From: Janthinobacterium lividum
GTDB taxonomy: Bacteria > Pseudomonadota > Gammaproteobacteria > Burkholderiales > Burkholderiaceae_D
Direction of reading: 5' to 3'
DNA: 64,000 bases
Assembly (NCBI RefSeq): GCF_011601275.1
Contig: NZ_JAAOLY010000009.1
Coordinates: forward strand, 203,578-267,577
Part shown: piece by piece, positions 8,879 to 16,750 of the stretch
How the letters are laid out: every line of letters begins with the position of its first letter
Position numbering within the stretch: the stretch's first letter is position 1
Made by a program: the position numbers and the translations under genes
The notes under the pieces: model-generated
Database searches by the model: none
Seen by the model: the letters and a program-made list of their open reading frames with translations, nothing else
Told to the model about the DNA's origin: nothing

Positions 8879-9330
8879 GCGCAAGCATGCCGGACACGGA
8901 ACGCGTGGAGGAGGCGCTGGCGCGCCTGGTGGGGTTTTACGAGCACCTGAGCCTGGAAAGCCTGGCCCAGCTGGGCGCCGTGTATGCGCCAGATGCCCAG
9001 TTCAAGGACCCATTCAACGAGGTGGTGGGCCACGCCGCCATCCTGGCCATATTCGAGCACATGTTCGTGCAAGTCGATGCGCCCCGGTTTGTCGTGCTGG
9101 AAAGCCTTGGGCAGGGGCAGCAAGCATTCCTGACGTGGGAATTTCGCTTCCGCATGAAACGACTGGTATCTGGCGAACAGTGCATTCGTGGCGCAACCCA
9201 TGTGCGCTTCGATACGCAGGGACGGGTGGCCGTGCACCGCGATTATTGGGATGTGGCGGAAGAATTGTATGAAAAACTGCCGTTGTTGGGCGGTTTCATG
9301 CGCCTGCTGCGGCGTGCAAGCCAGCGTTAA
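8875..9330 (+). CDS. SnoaL/NTF2-like protein
   Basis: A 151-residue protein of the NTF2-like (SnoaL-type) alpha+beta cone fold, with EALARLVGFYEHLSLESLAQL at the start, the YAPDAQFKDPFNEVVG segment typical of the family and a C-terminal HRDYWD. Such proteins serve as small isomerases, cyclases or binding partners. It is the last gene of the lipid-modification operon and overlaps the SDR stop by ATGA. Start at 8875 was preferred to an in-frame ATG at 8848 because of that overlap. No terminator with a clear T-run was found after it. Confidence 0.75.
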   Translation: MSASMPDTERVEEALARLVGFYEHLSLESLAQLGAVYAPDAQFKDPFNEVVGHAAILAIFEHMFVQVDAPRFVVLESLGQGQQAFLTWEFRFRMKRLVSGEQCIRGATHVRFDTQGRVAVHRDYWDVAEELYEKLPLLGGFMRLLRRASQR

Positions 9331-10230
9331 GGTGGTTTCGCGATGCTTTTAAGCAAAAAATGCAAAAAGAAAAAGTAAATTCTATGAAATGGGGCAGGCG
9401 AAAACTTGATTTCGGTCAAAGTGTCGTTTTTTAGACACAAATATGTCAAAATATTGAGAAGGCAACATTGTAAGAAATTGTTTCAACTGATGCGCAATTT
9501 GCAAGCAAGAGTCGTCCTCATCCGTTCCAATCGGATAGTTGAAGAGTTGGCTGTAAAACATGGAAAACATTTCTATGTGAGCAATTTAAATTACCGGAAA
9601 GTCAGTAATTGTCTTGTTACTCTGCCTATTTTTCTGACGCGCGCGCCGACGTCGAAAATGGCGCCTACGCCCCTGAATAATGCGGCAACGCACCAAAATT
9701 GGGCGCAGTATTTCCCGTTTTTGGGCCTTCGGCAGCAAACATTGGCGATGCCGTGTATGCTTCGTTCCGTTTATCCATTATCGCCTGACAAACTGCGCGC
9801 TTTGTCGCGTAAATCTTGGCGGGCAAATGACGGGTAAAGCATGTTGACGTTTTAATCACTCGCCTGATACTGTTGCACTAATACAACGGGTGTCGACAAG
9901 GCATGCGCTATGATGGAATGGTCAATCAGGCCAATGCATTGGTTGGCAAGGGGCACTGGCTCTGTCGCGTAGTACGGTTGGCGATGGTCGGGATGCCTGA
10001 AAAAGCCCTCGGCCTGGTACCGGAAGTAACATGTTGGAACTTGATGGAATGTGAAACGGTCGTTATAGTGCCGCTTCCGGTGCCGTTTGAGCACCGAACC
10101 GGCGCACGAATGACGGTCGTTATGCAGCCTTCAAGCTTATCGGTGCAATAGCGTGCCGATACCGATATGAATGTTCCCCTGACCGGAACAGCAATGTGGC
10201 AGGTGGAGACCTTGCCCTCACTCATAAAAA
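9331..10230. other. Long intergenic region with no convincing gene
   Basis: About 900 bases between the lipid operon and the porin leader. The first half (9331-9640) is clearly AT-richer than the surroundings; it has a small hairpin (GTGTC 9421-9425 / GACAC 9434-9438) but no T-run terminator. Short open frames exist on both strands (143 codons from 9406; about 80 codons around 9852-10151) but none resembles a known protein or shows a good ribosome-binding site. An 11-base direct repeat, ACGGTCGTTAT, occurs near 10050 and 10112. I can assign no function; it may be decayed sequence. Confidence 0.5.
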
Positions 10231-10247
10231 GCGCTCTGCTAGAGCGC
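10231..10247 (+). promoter_or_regulatory. Perfect hairpin in the presumed 5' leader of the porin gene
   Basis: GCGCTCT (10231-10237), loop GCT, AGAGCGC (10241-10247) form a 7-bp perfect stem about 57 bases before the porin ATG. Porin mRNAs are often controlled in the leader by small RNAs or by stability elements; whether this hairpin does so is not known. Confidence 0.45.
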
Positions 10248-10303
10248 AGCTCGAGATGCATAGGCTGTATTACTTTTTGCTTCAAAAATTAAAGGAAATC
10301 GCA

Positions 10304-11383
10304 ATGAAAAAAACTCTGATCACCCTGGCAGTTCTGGCAGCAGCCACTGGCGTAGCCCAAGCTCAATCGAGCGTTGTTATCTACGGTACCGTTGACGCTG
10401 GTTTCGTCAGCGAGCGCGGCGGTGTTAACGGCAACGTTAACAAAATCGACAGCGGCATTGCTTCGGCTTCCCGTATCGGCTTCAAAGGCACCGAAGATCT
10501 GGGCAGCGGCCTGTCGGCACTGTTCGTTCTGGAATCGGGCTTCGGCGTTGACAACGGTCAACAAGATGTTGCAGGTACCTTGTTCAATCGTCAAGCTTAC
10601 GTTGGTCTGAGCAGCAAAACGGCTGGTACCGTAACCCTGGGTCGTCAATACACCCCTTGGTACAACACCCTGTCGAAAGTTGCTGATCCATTCGCAGCTG
10701 GCTACGCTGGTTCCGCTAAAAACTTGTTCCCAGCGAACACGACCCGCACCAGCAACACCGTGCTGTACACCTCGCCTAACTTCAACGGCTTCGATGCTGA
10801 CGTTGCTTACAGCACCGCCAACAACGGCCAAGAGAGCCTGGTATCCAGCAAAATCGGTCGCCAAATGGGCGCGTCGGTTGGCTACGCTAACGGTCCTCTG
10901 AATGCACGTCTGGCTTACAACACCACCAGCAACGAAACCGCCATCAGCGATGCTGGCAGCGCACGTAACTGGTTGGCTGCAGCTAACTACGACTTCGCAG
11001 TTGCGAAAGCGTATGTTGCATACGGCGTCAACAAAGGTGCTAACAGCTCGCTGCGTAACAACGGTAACGTCAATGCGTTCAACTACGTTTCGGCCGCTAC
11101 CAGCGACGACAGCACCACCGCCCTGATCGGCGCAACGGTACCAGTTGGTCCAGCCGGCACCGTGATGGCTTCGATCATCCACGTGAACGACAAATCGGGC
11201 CTGAACGCCGATGCTAACCAGTTCGCACTGGGCTACTCGTACGCTCTGTCGAAGCGCACCAGCACCTACGCTTCGTACGCCAAGATCTCGAACAAAAACA
11301 ACGCTGGTTACACTGTTGGCAACAACAGCAACGCCGGTACGGGCGACAAAGCCTTCAACGTTGGCGTTCGTCACTCGTTCTAA
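10304..11383 (+). CDS. Outer-membrane general porin (Gram-negative porin family)
   Basis: A trimeric beta-barrel porin for small hydrophilic solutes. The 359-residue precursor has a signal peptide (MKKTLITLAVLAAATGVAQA, cut before QSS), the conserved first strand SSVVIYGTVDAGFV, the SRIGFKGTEDLGSGL segment, the NRQAYVGLSS and VTLGRQYTPW motifs, and a C-terminal strand ending in Phe (VGVRHSF) for BAM recognition. Codon use is strongly biased to highly expressed codons, unlike the neighbouring genes. The ATG at 10304 follows AAAGGAAAT; an upstream in-frame ATG at 10196 would add a non-signal extension and was rejected. Single-gene unit ending in tandem hairpins. Confidence 0.96.
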   Translation: MKKTLITLAVLAAATGVAQAQSSVVIYGTVDAGFVSERGGVNGNVNKIDSGIASASRIGFKGTEDLGSGLSALFVLESGFGVDNGQQDVAGTLFNRQAYVGLSSKTAGTVTLGRQYTPWYNTLSKVADPFAAGYAGSAKNLFPANTTRTSNTVLYTSPNFNGFDADVAYSTANNGQESLVSSKIGRQMGASVGYANGPLNARLAYNTTSNETAISDAGSARNWLAAANYDFAVAKAYVAYGVNKGANSSLRNNGNVNAFNYVSAATSDDSTTALIGATVPVGPAGTVMASIIHVNDKSGLNADANQFALGYSYALSKRTSTYASYAKISNKNNAGYTVGNNSNAGTGDKAFNVGVRHSF

Positions 11384-11411
11384 TATTCGCGCAAGCGAAG
11401 CTTAGTACCGC

Positions 11412-11439
11412 TGCCAGCATCCCTTCGGGGATGCTGGCA
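11412..11439 (+). terminator. Very stable UUCG hairpin after the porin gene
   Basis: A 12-bp perfect stem (TGCCAGCATCCC, 11412-11423) closed by a TTCG tetraloop (11424-11427). It lies 29 bases after the porin stop. No T-run follows, so it may protect the mRNA 3' end as well as, or instead of, terminating; a second hairpin with a T-run comes 10 bases later. Confidence 0.65.
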
Positions 11440-11448
11440 AGCAAGGAA

Positions 11449-11484
11449 ACGCGTCTCCAGGCTAGTCCTGGCGGCGCGTTTTTG
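11449..11484 (+). terminator. Rho-independent terminator of the porin gene
   Basis: Stem ACGCG (11449-11453)/CGCGT (11475-11479) stacked on CCAGG (11457-11461)/CCTGG (11467-11471), followed by a run of T (11479-11483). Second of two tandem hairpins after the porin. Confidence 0.75.
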
Positions 11485-11534
11485 CATTGGCGGCGCCAGT
11501 TATAATGGCGCCGTTACTCAAGTAAAGGAATGCC

Positions 11535-12077
11535 ATGTATTCATTCACATCGCCGCGCCTGGCCGCCATGCTGGCTGCGCTGCTGCTCGCTGGCGCCACG
11601 GGCGCCGCTGCCGCTGCCGTGAAGGGCAAGAAACCGGCTGGACTGGAGCGCTATGGCGTGGCCGTCTATTCCGACCTGTGCCTGCAAAAGGATAGCGGCG
11701 AAATCGGCGGCCAGCGCGTCACCTTGCACCGCTTTGCCGAGGCCGATTCCGTCATCTATGAATTCACGGCAGGCGCCCTGAGCTGGCCTATCGTGGCCAA
11801 CGACGTCAACCTGGACGCCGCCACGGGCGTTTTCGACTTCACCATTGCCGGCGCCGACAGCGAAGAGCGCACCATCGTCGGCAAGTTTTCCAAGGATGGG
11901 CAAACCCTGACCCTGGAAGGCGATTACTGCGGCGGCAACGTGCGCATGCCCATGAAATTGAGCCGTGTGCGCGATTTCGGCCGCCCCCTGAAAAACTGCA
12001 CGCCATGCCCGCCGATGCCCCAAGCGCCGGCCGAGGCAGTGCCTGCCGAGGAAAGCGCGCCGGTGCCCGCGGCCTGA
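11535..12077 (+). CDS. Small exported protein of unknown function
   Basis: A 180-residue protein with a signal peptide (hydrophobic to about residue 27, AGATGAAAAA). The mature part is rich in beta-strand-like segments and contains a few Cys residues (CLQK, DYCGG and the C-terminal CTPCPP), then an Ala/Pro/Glu-rich tail. I recognise no family. It sits alone between two terminators and is convergent with the thiamine-diphosphate enzyme downstream. A GGAATG context precedes the ATG, with AAAGGA as a plausible ribosome-binding site. Confidence 0.65.
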   Translation: MYSFTSPRLAAMLAALLLAGATGAAAAAVKGKKPAGLERYGVAVYSDLCLQKDSGEIGGQRVTLHRFAEADSVIYEFTAGALSWPIVANDVNLDAATGVFDFTIAGADSEERTIVGKFSKDGQTLTLEGDYCGGNVRMPMKLSRVRDFGRPLKNCTPCPPMPQAPAEAVPAEESAPVPAA

Positions 12078-12100
12078 GCGATTACCGCCGTCAAAAAGAA

Positions 12101-12126
12101 AAAGGCCCGGTATCGACCGGGCCTTT
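12101..12126. terminator. Bidirectional terminator between convergent genes
   Basis: AAAGGCCCGGT (12101-12111), loop ATCG, ACCGGGCCTTT (12116-12126): an 11-bp perfect stem with A-run and T-run sides, so it can terminate both the exported-protein gene and the minus-strand thiamine-diphosphate enzyme gene. Confidence 0.9.
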
Positions 12127-12150
12127 GTTATTTGCAGCGTTGCAAGGGGC

Positions 12151-13854
12151 TTATTTGACCGCTTGCGCCTTTTCCGCCGTGGCGCGGATGGTGGCGAGTG
12201 TTGCGTTCGGCGTGATCAGGTTGCCGTCATAGCGCAGCTCGATCAGGGCCGGCAAGTTGTGCGCCTTGGCGTGCGTCAGCGCCCGTTGCAGTGCAGGGGC
12301 GAACTCTTCCGTCGTATTCACCACTTCGCCTTGTGCGCCGTACGCCTGCGCCAGCGCCGCGAAATCCGGGTTGTGCAGGGTCGTGCCCGACACGCGGCCC
12401 GGATAATCGCGCTCCTGGTGCATGCGGATGGTGCCGAACATCTGGTTATTGAAGACGATGATGACCACGCCCGCCTGGTATTGCACGGCCGTGGCCAGTT
12501 CTTGGCCATTCATCATGTATTCGCCGTCGCCGGCAAAAGTGATCACGGTGCGTTCCGGATGCACGATCTTGGCCGCCACGCCGGACGGCACGCCGTAGCC
12601 CATGGCGCCGTTCGTTGGCGCCAGCTGGGTGCGCATGCCGCCGTAGCGGTAGAAGCGGTGCGCCCACGAGGCGTAGTTGCCGGCGCCGTTCGTCAGGATC
12701 GTGTCGGCCGGCACTTGCGCCATGATCTCCTGCGTTACCTGCCACAGGTCCAGCGGCGCCTGGCCATCCTGGAAGATGGGCGGGCGCTCCTGGTAGGCGG
12801 CCAGTTCGGCCTTGGCTTCGGCCGGTGTATGTTTCCATGTGGAAGCGTCGACGGGGGTCATGGCGGCCAGCATGGCGCACACTTGCGGCATGCCGCTGTT
12901 GATCATCAGTTCAGCCTGGTAGACGCTGCCCAGTTCCTCGGCATCCGTATGGATGTGCACGAGGCGCTGGCGCGGCACGGGCGAGTCGAACAGCGTGTAG
13001 CCGCCTGTCGTCATTTCGCCCAGGCGCGGGCCGATGGCGATGACCAGGTCGGCATTTTTCACGCGCGCGGCCAGTTTCGGGTTGATGCCGATGCCGACGT
13101 CGCCGATGTAGTTCGGGTGTGCATTGTCGAGCAAGTCCTGGAAGCGGAAGGCGCAGGCGACGGGCAGGTGGTTGCTTTCCGCGAACTGCTGCAGGTCGGC
13201 GCACGCTTGCGGCGTCCAGGTGGTGCCGCCGAGCAAGACCAGCGGCTGCTTCGCGGCCGCCAGCATGGCGCGCAGCTGCTGCAGCTGGGCGTCGGACGGC
13301 GCCGCCTGCACCGGCTGGTAGGCGCGCGTGTCGGCGACAGTCGCCATGGAGATCAGCATGTCTTCGGGCAAGGCCAGCACGACGGGGCCGGGACGCCCGC
13401 TGGTGGCCACCTGGAAGGCGCGCGCCAGGTATTCGGGAATGCGCTCGGCGCGGTCGATCTGCGCCACCCACTTGGCCATCTGGCCATACATGCGGCGGTA
13501 GTCGATTTCCTGGAACGCTTCGCGGTCGACGAAATCATTGCCCACCTGGCCGATGAACAGGATCATCGGGGTCGAGTCCTGGTAGGCCGTGTGCACGCCG
13601 ATCGAGGCGTTGGTGGCGCCCGGCCCGCGCGTGACGAAACAGATGCCCGGCTTGCCCGTCAGCTTGCCGTAGGCTTCGGCCATGAAGGCGGCGCCGCCTT
13701 CCTGGCGGTTGATGATGAAGCGGATGCCCGAGTCGTGCAGGGCGTCGAGCACGTCCAGGTAGCTTTCGCCAGGCACGCCAAAGGCGGTGTCGACACCGTG
13801 GATCTGCAGGGCATCGACCAGGATCTGGCCGCCGGTACGGGATTGTTGCGTCAT
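12151..13854 (-). CDS. Thiamine-diphosphate-dependent enzyme, acetolactate-synthase-like
   Basis: A 567-residue TPP enzyme with the three-domain plan of acetohydroxyacid synthase large subunits. The catalytic glutamate lies in the NRQEGGAAFMAEAYGK segment near residue 51, the central FAD/DHAP-synthase-like domain follows, and the C-terminal domain has the GDGEYMMNGQEL ... NNQMFGTIR cofactor motif. No regulatory small subunit (ilvN) or isomeroreductase gene is adjacent, so a role in branched-chain amino-acid synthesis is not supported; other members of this family decarboxylate or carboligate various 2-oxo acids. Start is the ATG at 13854, which gives the usual N-terminus (TGGQILVDALQIHG); a longer frame to 13923 lacks support. 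Confidence 0.85.
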   Translation of the reverse strand: MTQQSRTGGQILVDALQIHGVDTAFGVPGESYLDVLDALHDSGIRFIINRQEGGAAFMAEAYGKLTGKPGICFVTRGPGATNASIGVHTAYQDSTPMILFIGQVGNDFVDREAFQEIDYRRMYGQMAKWVAQIDRAERIPEYLARAFQVATSGRPGPVVLALPEDMLISMATVADTRAYQPVQAAPSDAQLQQLRAMLAAAKQPLVLLGGTTWTPQACADLQQFAESNHLPVACAFRFQDLLDNAHPNYIGDVGIGINPKLAARVKNADLVIAIGPRLGEMTTGGYTLFDSPVPRQRLVHIHTDAEELGSVYQAELMINSGMPQVCAMLAAMTPVDASTWKHTPAEAKAELAAYQERPPIFQDGQAPLDLWQVTQEIMAQVPADTILTNGAGNYASWAHRFYRYGGMRTQLAPTNGAMGYGVPSGVAAKIVHPERTVITFAGDGEYMMNGQELATAVQYQAGVVIIVFNNQMFGTIRMHQERDYPGRVSGTTLHNPDFAALAQAYGAQGEVVNTTEEFAPALQRALTHAKAHNLPALIELRYDGNLITPNATLATIRATAEKAQAVK

Positions 13855-14015
13855 GTTCGGCTCTTTATATTCTAGTGGGTGGCAAAGAAATGGGGCAAGC
13901 GGTGCGCATGCGCCTGCATGCAAGCAGCTTGCCTCATTCTATGTGAGCCGATTTGGCCCGGCTTTTGAAATGGCGACACCGAATTACACAATCCCCCGGC
14001 TGATGTGGCGCGCTT

Positions 14016-14045
14016 TTGCAGAAACATGCTGCGGCGCGGTACAAT
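14016..14045 (+). promoter_or_regulatory. Promoter of rnpB
   Basis: TTGCAG (14016-14021), 18-base spacer, TACAAT (14040-14045). Transcription would start about 7 bases later, at the mature 5' end of RNase P RNA. Confidence 0.7.
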
Positions 14046-14051
14046 GGCGGG

Positions 14052-14404
14052 TGAAGCAGGCCAGACAGTCGCTGGCCGGTGCAGCAATGCGCTGGCGGGA
14101 GGAAGGTCCGGACTCCATAGAGCGGGGTGACGGTTAACGGCCGTCCGCTGAAAGCCGCAAGCGCAGTTAGCCCATGGTATAAGGCGAGGAATAGGGCCAC
14201 AGAGACGAGCGTATTAAGTTACGGTGAAACGCGGTAACCTCCACCTGGTGCAATTTCAAATAGGCACGCGATGATGCTGCTCGCGGAGCGTGCGGGTAGA
14301 AAGCTTGAGCGCCCGAGTAATCTGGCGCCTAGAGGAATGACTGTCATAGCGCCAACCTGCAAGGGAAGGCGCCGTAACAAAATCCGGCCTACCGGCCTGC
14401 TTCA
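14052..14404 (+). ncRNA. rnpB: RNase P RNA, bacterial class A
   Basis: Catalytic RNA that matures the 5' ends of tRNAs. Recognised from its universally conserved parts: the 5' GAAGCAGGCCAGACAGTCGC paired with a 3' CCGGCCTGCTTCA, the AGGAAGGTCCGGACTCC core (from 14099), the GGGCCACAGAGACGA-type segment, GTGAAACGCGGTAACCTCCA, and the late AGAGGAATGACTG and ACAAAATCCGGCCTA elements. Length (about 353 nt) fits the class. It is flanked by its own promoter and a terminator at 14475. Confidence 0.97.
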
Positions 14405-14474
14405 CTTGAATTCCTGTTCCCTGGCTTGCCAGGGAGTATCTTGACCGCAGCGGTTTACCTGCTGCGCGCCAAGC

Positions 14475-14501
14475 AAAAGCCCCCGCGAAGGGGCTTTTTT
14501 T
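14475..14501 (+). terminator. Rho-independent terminator of rnpB
   Basis: AAAAGCCCC stem (14475-14483), short loop, GGGGCTTTT (14490-14498) and a continuing T-run to 14501. Located about 70 bases after the mature RNA 3' end. Confidence 0.9.
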
Positions 14502-14504
14502 GTA

Positions 14505-14940
14505 TCTAAAAATAGTGCAGCGAGGATAAAGTTGTATAGACAATTAAAAGTGAACAATTGGTTAAAGTTTCTTGCTTCCAATTAATTGCTGCATTGCAAA
14601 AATAGTTTTCCTGCGTCAGGCCAGCCCCGGAAAACAGGGCCGATACGCGCCATCGACGATTATTTTTTGCTTTAAACCAAGTCTTTCAGTGCCGCTGATT
14701 GCTGTTGTGCCTGGATGACGAAATTATTGTCATGTGTCAACTAACTGTAAAAAATTCAATTATTTGATTTCGTTTTTTTCGATGTTTACGGTAGGAAAAC
14801 ACATGTGTGCAGATGAGGTAGCACATTCACTATCTTTCATAAGTATCTAATTTATCGATATATTTTTATTTGAGACTCCTTCAACGATATGCGCTAAGTC
14901 CTTAATTTCATTAATAAAATTCCTGTTTTGCCAATCGGAA
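14505..14940. other. AT-rich spacer before the dcw promoter
   Basis: About 435 bases of strikingly AT-rich sequence in a GC-rich genome, with no gene-sized frame, no RNA I recognise and no clear repeat. It separates rnpB from the division cluster and could hold UP elements or binding sites for nucleoid proteins upstream of the dcw promoter; nothing specific can be shown. Confidence 0.5.
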
Positions 14941-14945
14941 ACCGC

Positions 14946-15007
14946 TTGACCACTATCTTTGCTTCCTCTAAAGTGGGCAACTGTGTGAAAAAGTGTGTTT
15001 TTGTGGG
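14946..15007 (+). promoter_or_regulatory. dcw promoter and MraZ operator
   Basis: TTGACC (14946-14951), 17-base spacer, TAAAGT (14969-14974). Starting inside the -10 box are four pentamers at exact 10-base steps: GTGGG 14973, GTGTG 14983, GTGTG 14993, GTGGG 15003. This matches the known MraZ target, direct TGGG-type repeats with about 5-base gaps, and predicts autorepression of the cluster by MraZ. Confidence 0.75.
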
Positions 15008-15068
15008 AAATTTTCCCTTTTTATCGTGATGCGCAAGCGTCGCAAGCCAAGCTCAAAAAAGGTCTTCC

Positions 15069-15497
15069 GTGTTTCAAGGCGCGTCCGCAATCAATCTCGA
15101 TGCCAAAGGCAGGATGTCTATCCCTGCCAAGCACCGTGACGCGCTGGCGATTCAATGCGAAGGCCGTTTGACCCTGACCAAACACCCCGATGGCTGCCTG
15201 CTGTTTTTCCCCCGTCCCGTGTGGGAAAGCCACCGCCAGCAAATCGCCGCCTGGCCCATGTCGGCGCGCGCCTGGCAGCGCATCTTCCTCGGCAACGCCG
15301 TCGACGTCGAGCTGGACTCGGCCGGCCGCGTGCTGATCTCGCCCGAATTGCGCAACGCCGTCGGGCTGGCGCGCGAAGTGATGATGATCGGCATGGGCAG
15401 CCACTTTGAAATATGGGATGCCGCCAAATTGGCCGACAAAGAACAGCAGGCGATCGATGCCGGCACCCCCGATGTACTTTCCAATTTTTCTTTCTAA
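15069..15497 (+). CDS. mraZ: Transcriptional regulator MraZ
   Basis: First gene of the division/cell-wall cluster; a 142-residue AbrB-like double-domain protein that forms ring oligomers and binds direct repeats upstream of its own operon. The conserved [23 protein letters not shown] start and the second repeat half ([16 protein letters not shown]) are visible. Start codon is GTG (15069), behind an AAAAAAGG site. Four matching operator repeats lie in the leader. Confidence 0.95.
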   Translation: MFQGASAINLDAKGRMSIPAKHRDALAIQCEGRLTLTKHPDGCLLFFPRPVWESHRQQIAAWPMSARAWQRIFLGNAVDVELDSAGRVLISPELRNAVGLAREVMMIGMGSHFEIWDAAKLADKEQQAIDAGTPDVLSNFSF

Positions 15498-15506
15498 GGC
15501 TCCGTA

Positions 15507-16484
15507 ATGACACAACTCACGGTGCCGGAATTTCAGCATCGCACGGTGCTGCTCGATGAAGCGGTCGATGCGCTCGACCTGACGGGCGACCGCGCGCACG
15601 GCGTTTACGTCGATGGCACGTTTGGCCGCGGCGGCCATAGCCGCTTGATCCTGTCGCGCCTGGCCGATGACGCGCGCCTGATCGGCTTTGACAAGGATTT
15701 GCAAGCCATCGCCACGGCCGAACAGATCGCCGATCCCCGTTTCCAGATCGTCCATGACAGCTTTGCCACCATGACGGCCAGCTTGGCCGAACGCGGCGTG
15801 CAGCAGGTGGACGGCATTTTGCTCGACCTGGGCATCTCGTCGCCGCAGGTCGACGACGCGGCGCGCGGTTTCAGCTTCCGCAACGACGGACCGCTGGACA
15901 TGCGCATGGATACCACGCGCGGCATCTCCGCGGCCGAATGGCTGGCGGTGGAAACCGAGCAGAATTTAGAGAAAGTGATACGCGATTATGGGGAAGAACG
16001 GTTTGCTTTTCAGATTGCAAAGGCGATTGTTGCTGGCCGGGCAGTCCAGCCAATTTCAAGCACACGACAGCTTGCCGGCATCGTGGCAGGCGCCGTCAAG
16101 ACCCGCGAGAAGGGTAAGGACCCCGCTACCCGCACCTTTCAGGCAATCCGCATTTTCATTAACAAAGAGCTCGAGGATCTCGAGATCGGTCTGAACCAGG
16201 CGTATGCCTGCCTGGCGCCTGGCGCGCGCATGGCCGTGATCAGTTTTCATTCTCTGGAAGACCGCATGGTCAAGCGCTTCTTCGCCTCGAAGGCGAACGT
16301 GGAGCAGCCTGACCGCCGCCTGCCAATCCGCGCGGTCGACTTGCCGCAGCCGGAAATGAAGCTGATTTCGAAAATGAAACCGTCCGACGCCGAGATCGAG
16401 GGCAACCCCCGTTCGCGTTCGGCCGTGATGCGCGTGGCGCAGCGTTTGCCGCTGGCCGCCCCTGCAAACGGCGGCGTCCGATGA
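15507..16484 (+). CDS. rsmH: 16S rRNA (cytosine1402-N4)-methyltransferase RsmH
   Basis: SAM-dependent methyltransferase that modifies C1402 of 16S rRNA in the decoding centre. The 325-residue protein shows the N-terminal [14 protein letters not shown] motif, the SAM loop [16 protein letters not shown] (about 32-47), the [13 protein letters not shown] motif, the [10 protein letters not shown] segment and the C-terminal [15 protein letters not shown]. It ends in an ATGA overlap with ftsL. Confidence 0.97.
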   Translation: MTQLTVPEFQHRTVLLDEAVDALDLTGDRAHGVYVDGTFGRGGHSRLILSRLADDARLIGFDKDLQAIATAEQIADPRFQIVHDSFATMTASLAERGVQQVDGILLDLGISSPQVDDAARGFSFRNDGPLDMRMDTTRGISAAEWLAVETEQNLEKVIRDYGEERFAFQIAKAIVAGRAVQPISSTRQLAGIVAGAVKTREKGKDPATRTFQAIRIFINKELEDLEIGLNQAYACLAPGARMAVISFHSLEDRMVKRFFASKANVEQPDRRLPIRAVDLPQPEMKLISKMKPSDAEIEGNPRSRSAVMRVAQRLPLAAPANGGVR

Positions 16485-16750
16485 CTGGCAAGCTGTGTGT
16501 CGTGCTGTCGGCCCTGCTGGTGTGCTGCGGCCTGTCGCTGGTGAACGCGCAGTACCAGTCGCGCCACCTGCTGATCGACCTGGAACGCGCGCAAGCGCTG
16601 TCGCGCCAGCTCGACATCGACTGGGCGCAACTGCAGCTGGACCAGTCCACTTTGGGCAAGCATGAACGCATCGAATCGATCGCACGGCGCGACCTGAGCA
16701 TGACGCCGCTGACGGCGGCGCGTACGCAATACCTGACGGAGGGTGAATAA
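16481..16750 (+). CDS. ftsL: Cell division protein FtsL
   Basis: Small bitopic divisome protein (89 residues) that forms the FtsQLB complex and activates septal peptidoglycan synthesis by FtsWI. One N-terminal transmembrane helix ([19 protein letters not shown]) is followed by a periplasmic coiled-coil-like helix ([20 protein letters not shown]). Overlaps rsmH by 4 bases and ftsI by one base. Confidence 0.93.
   Translation: MTGKLCVVLSALLVCCGLSLVNAQYQSRHLLIDLERAQALSRQLDIDWAQLQLDQSTLGKHERIESIARRDLSMTPLTAARTQYLTEGE

Noticed and set aside
9406..9837. Possible 143-residue protein in the intergenic region
   Set aside because: No family resemblance, no ribosome-binding site and an AT-rich non-coding look; kept only as an observation on the region.
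9852..10151. Short frames of about 80 codons on both strands, possibly a transposase remnant
   Set aside because: I could not match either to any transposase motif, and no terminal inverted repeats are visible.
10289..11374. Minus-strand frame of 361 codons opposite the porin
   Set aside because: Caused by the strong codon bias of the porin gene; the composition is not protein-like.
12163..13875. Open frame of 570 codons on the plus strand
   Set aside because: Antisense of the thiamine-diphosphate enzyme, whose catalytic motifs read correctly on the minus strand.
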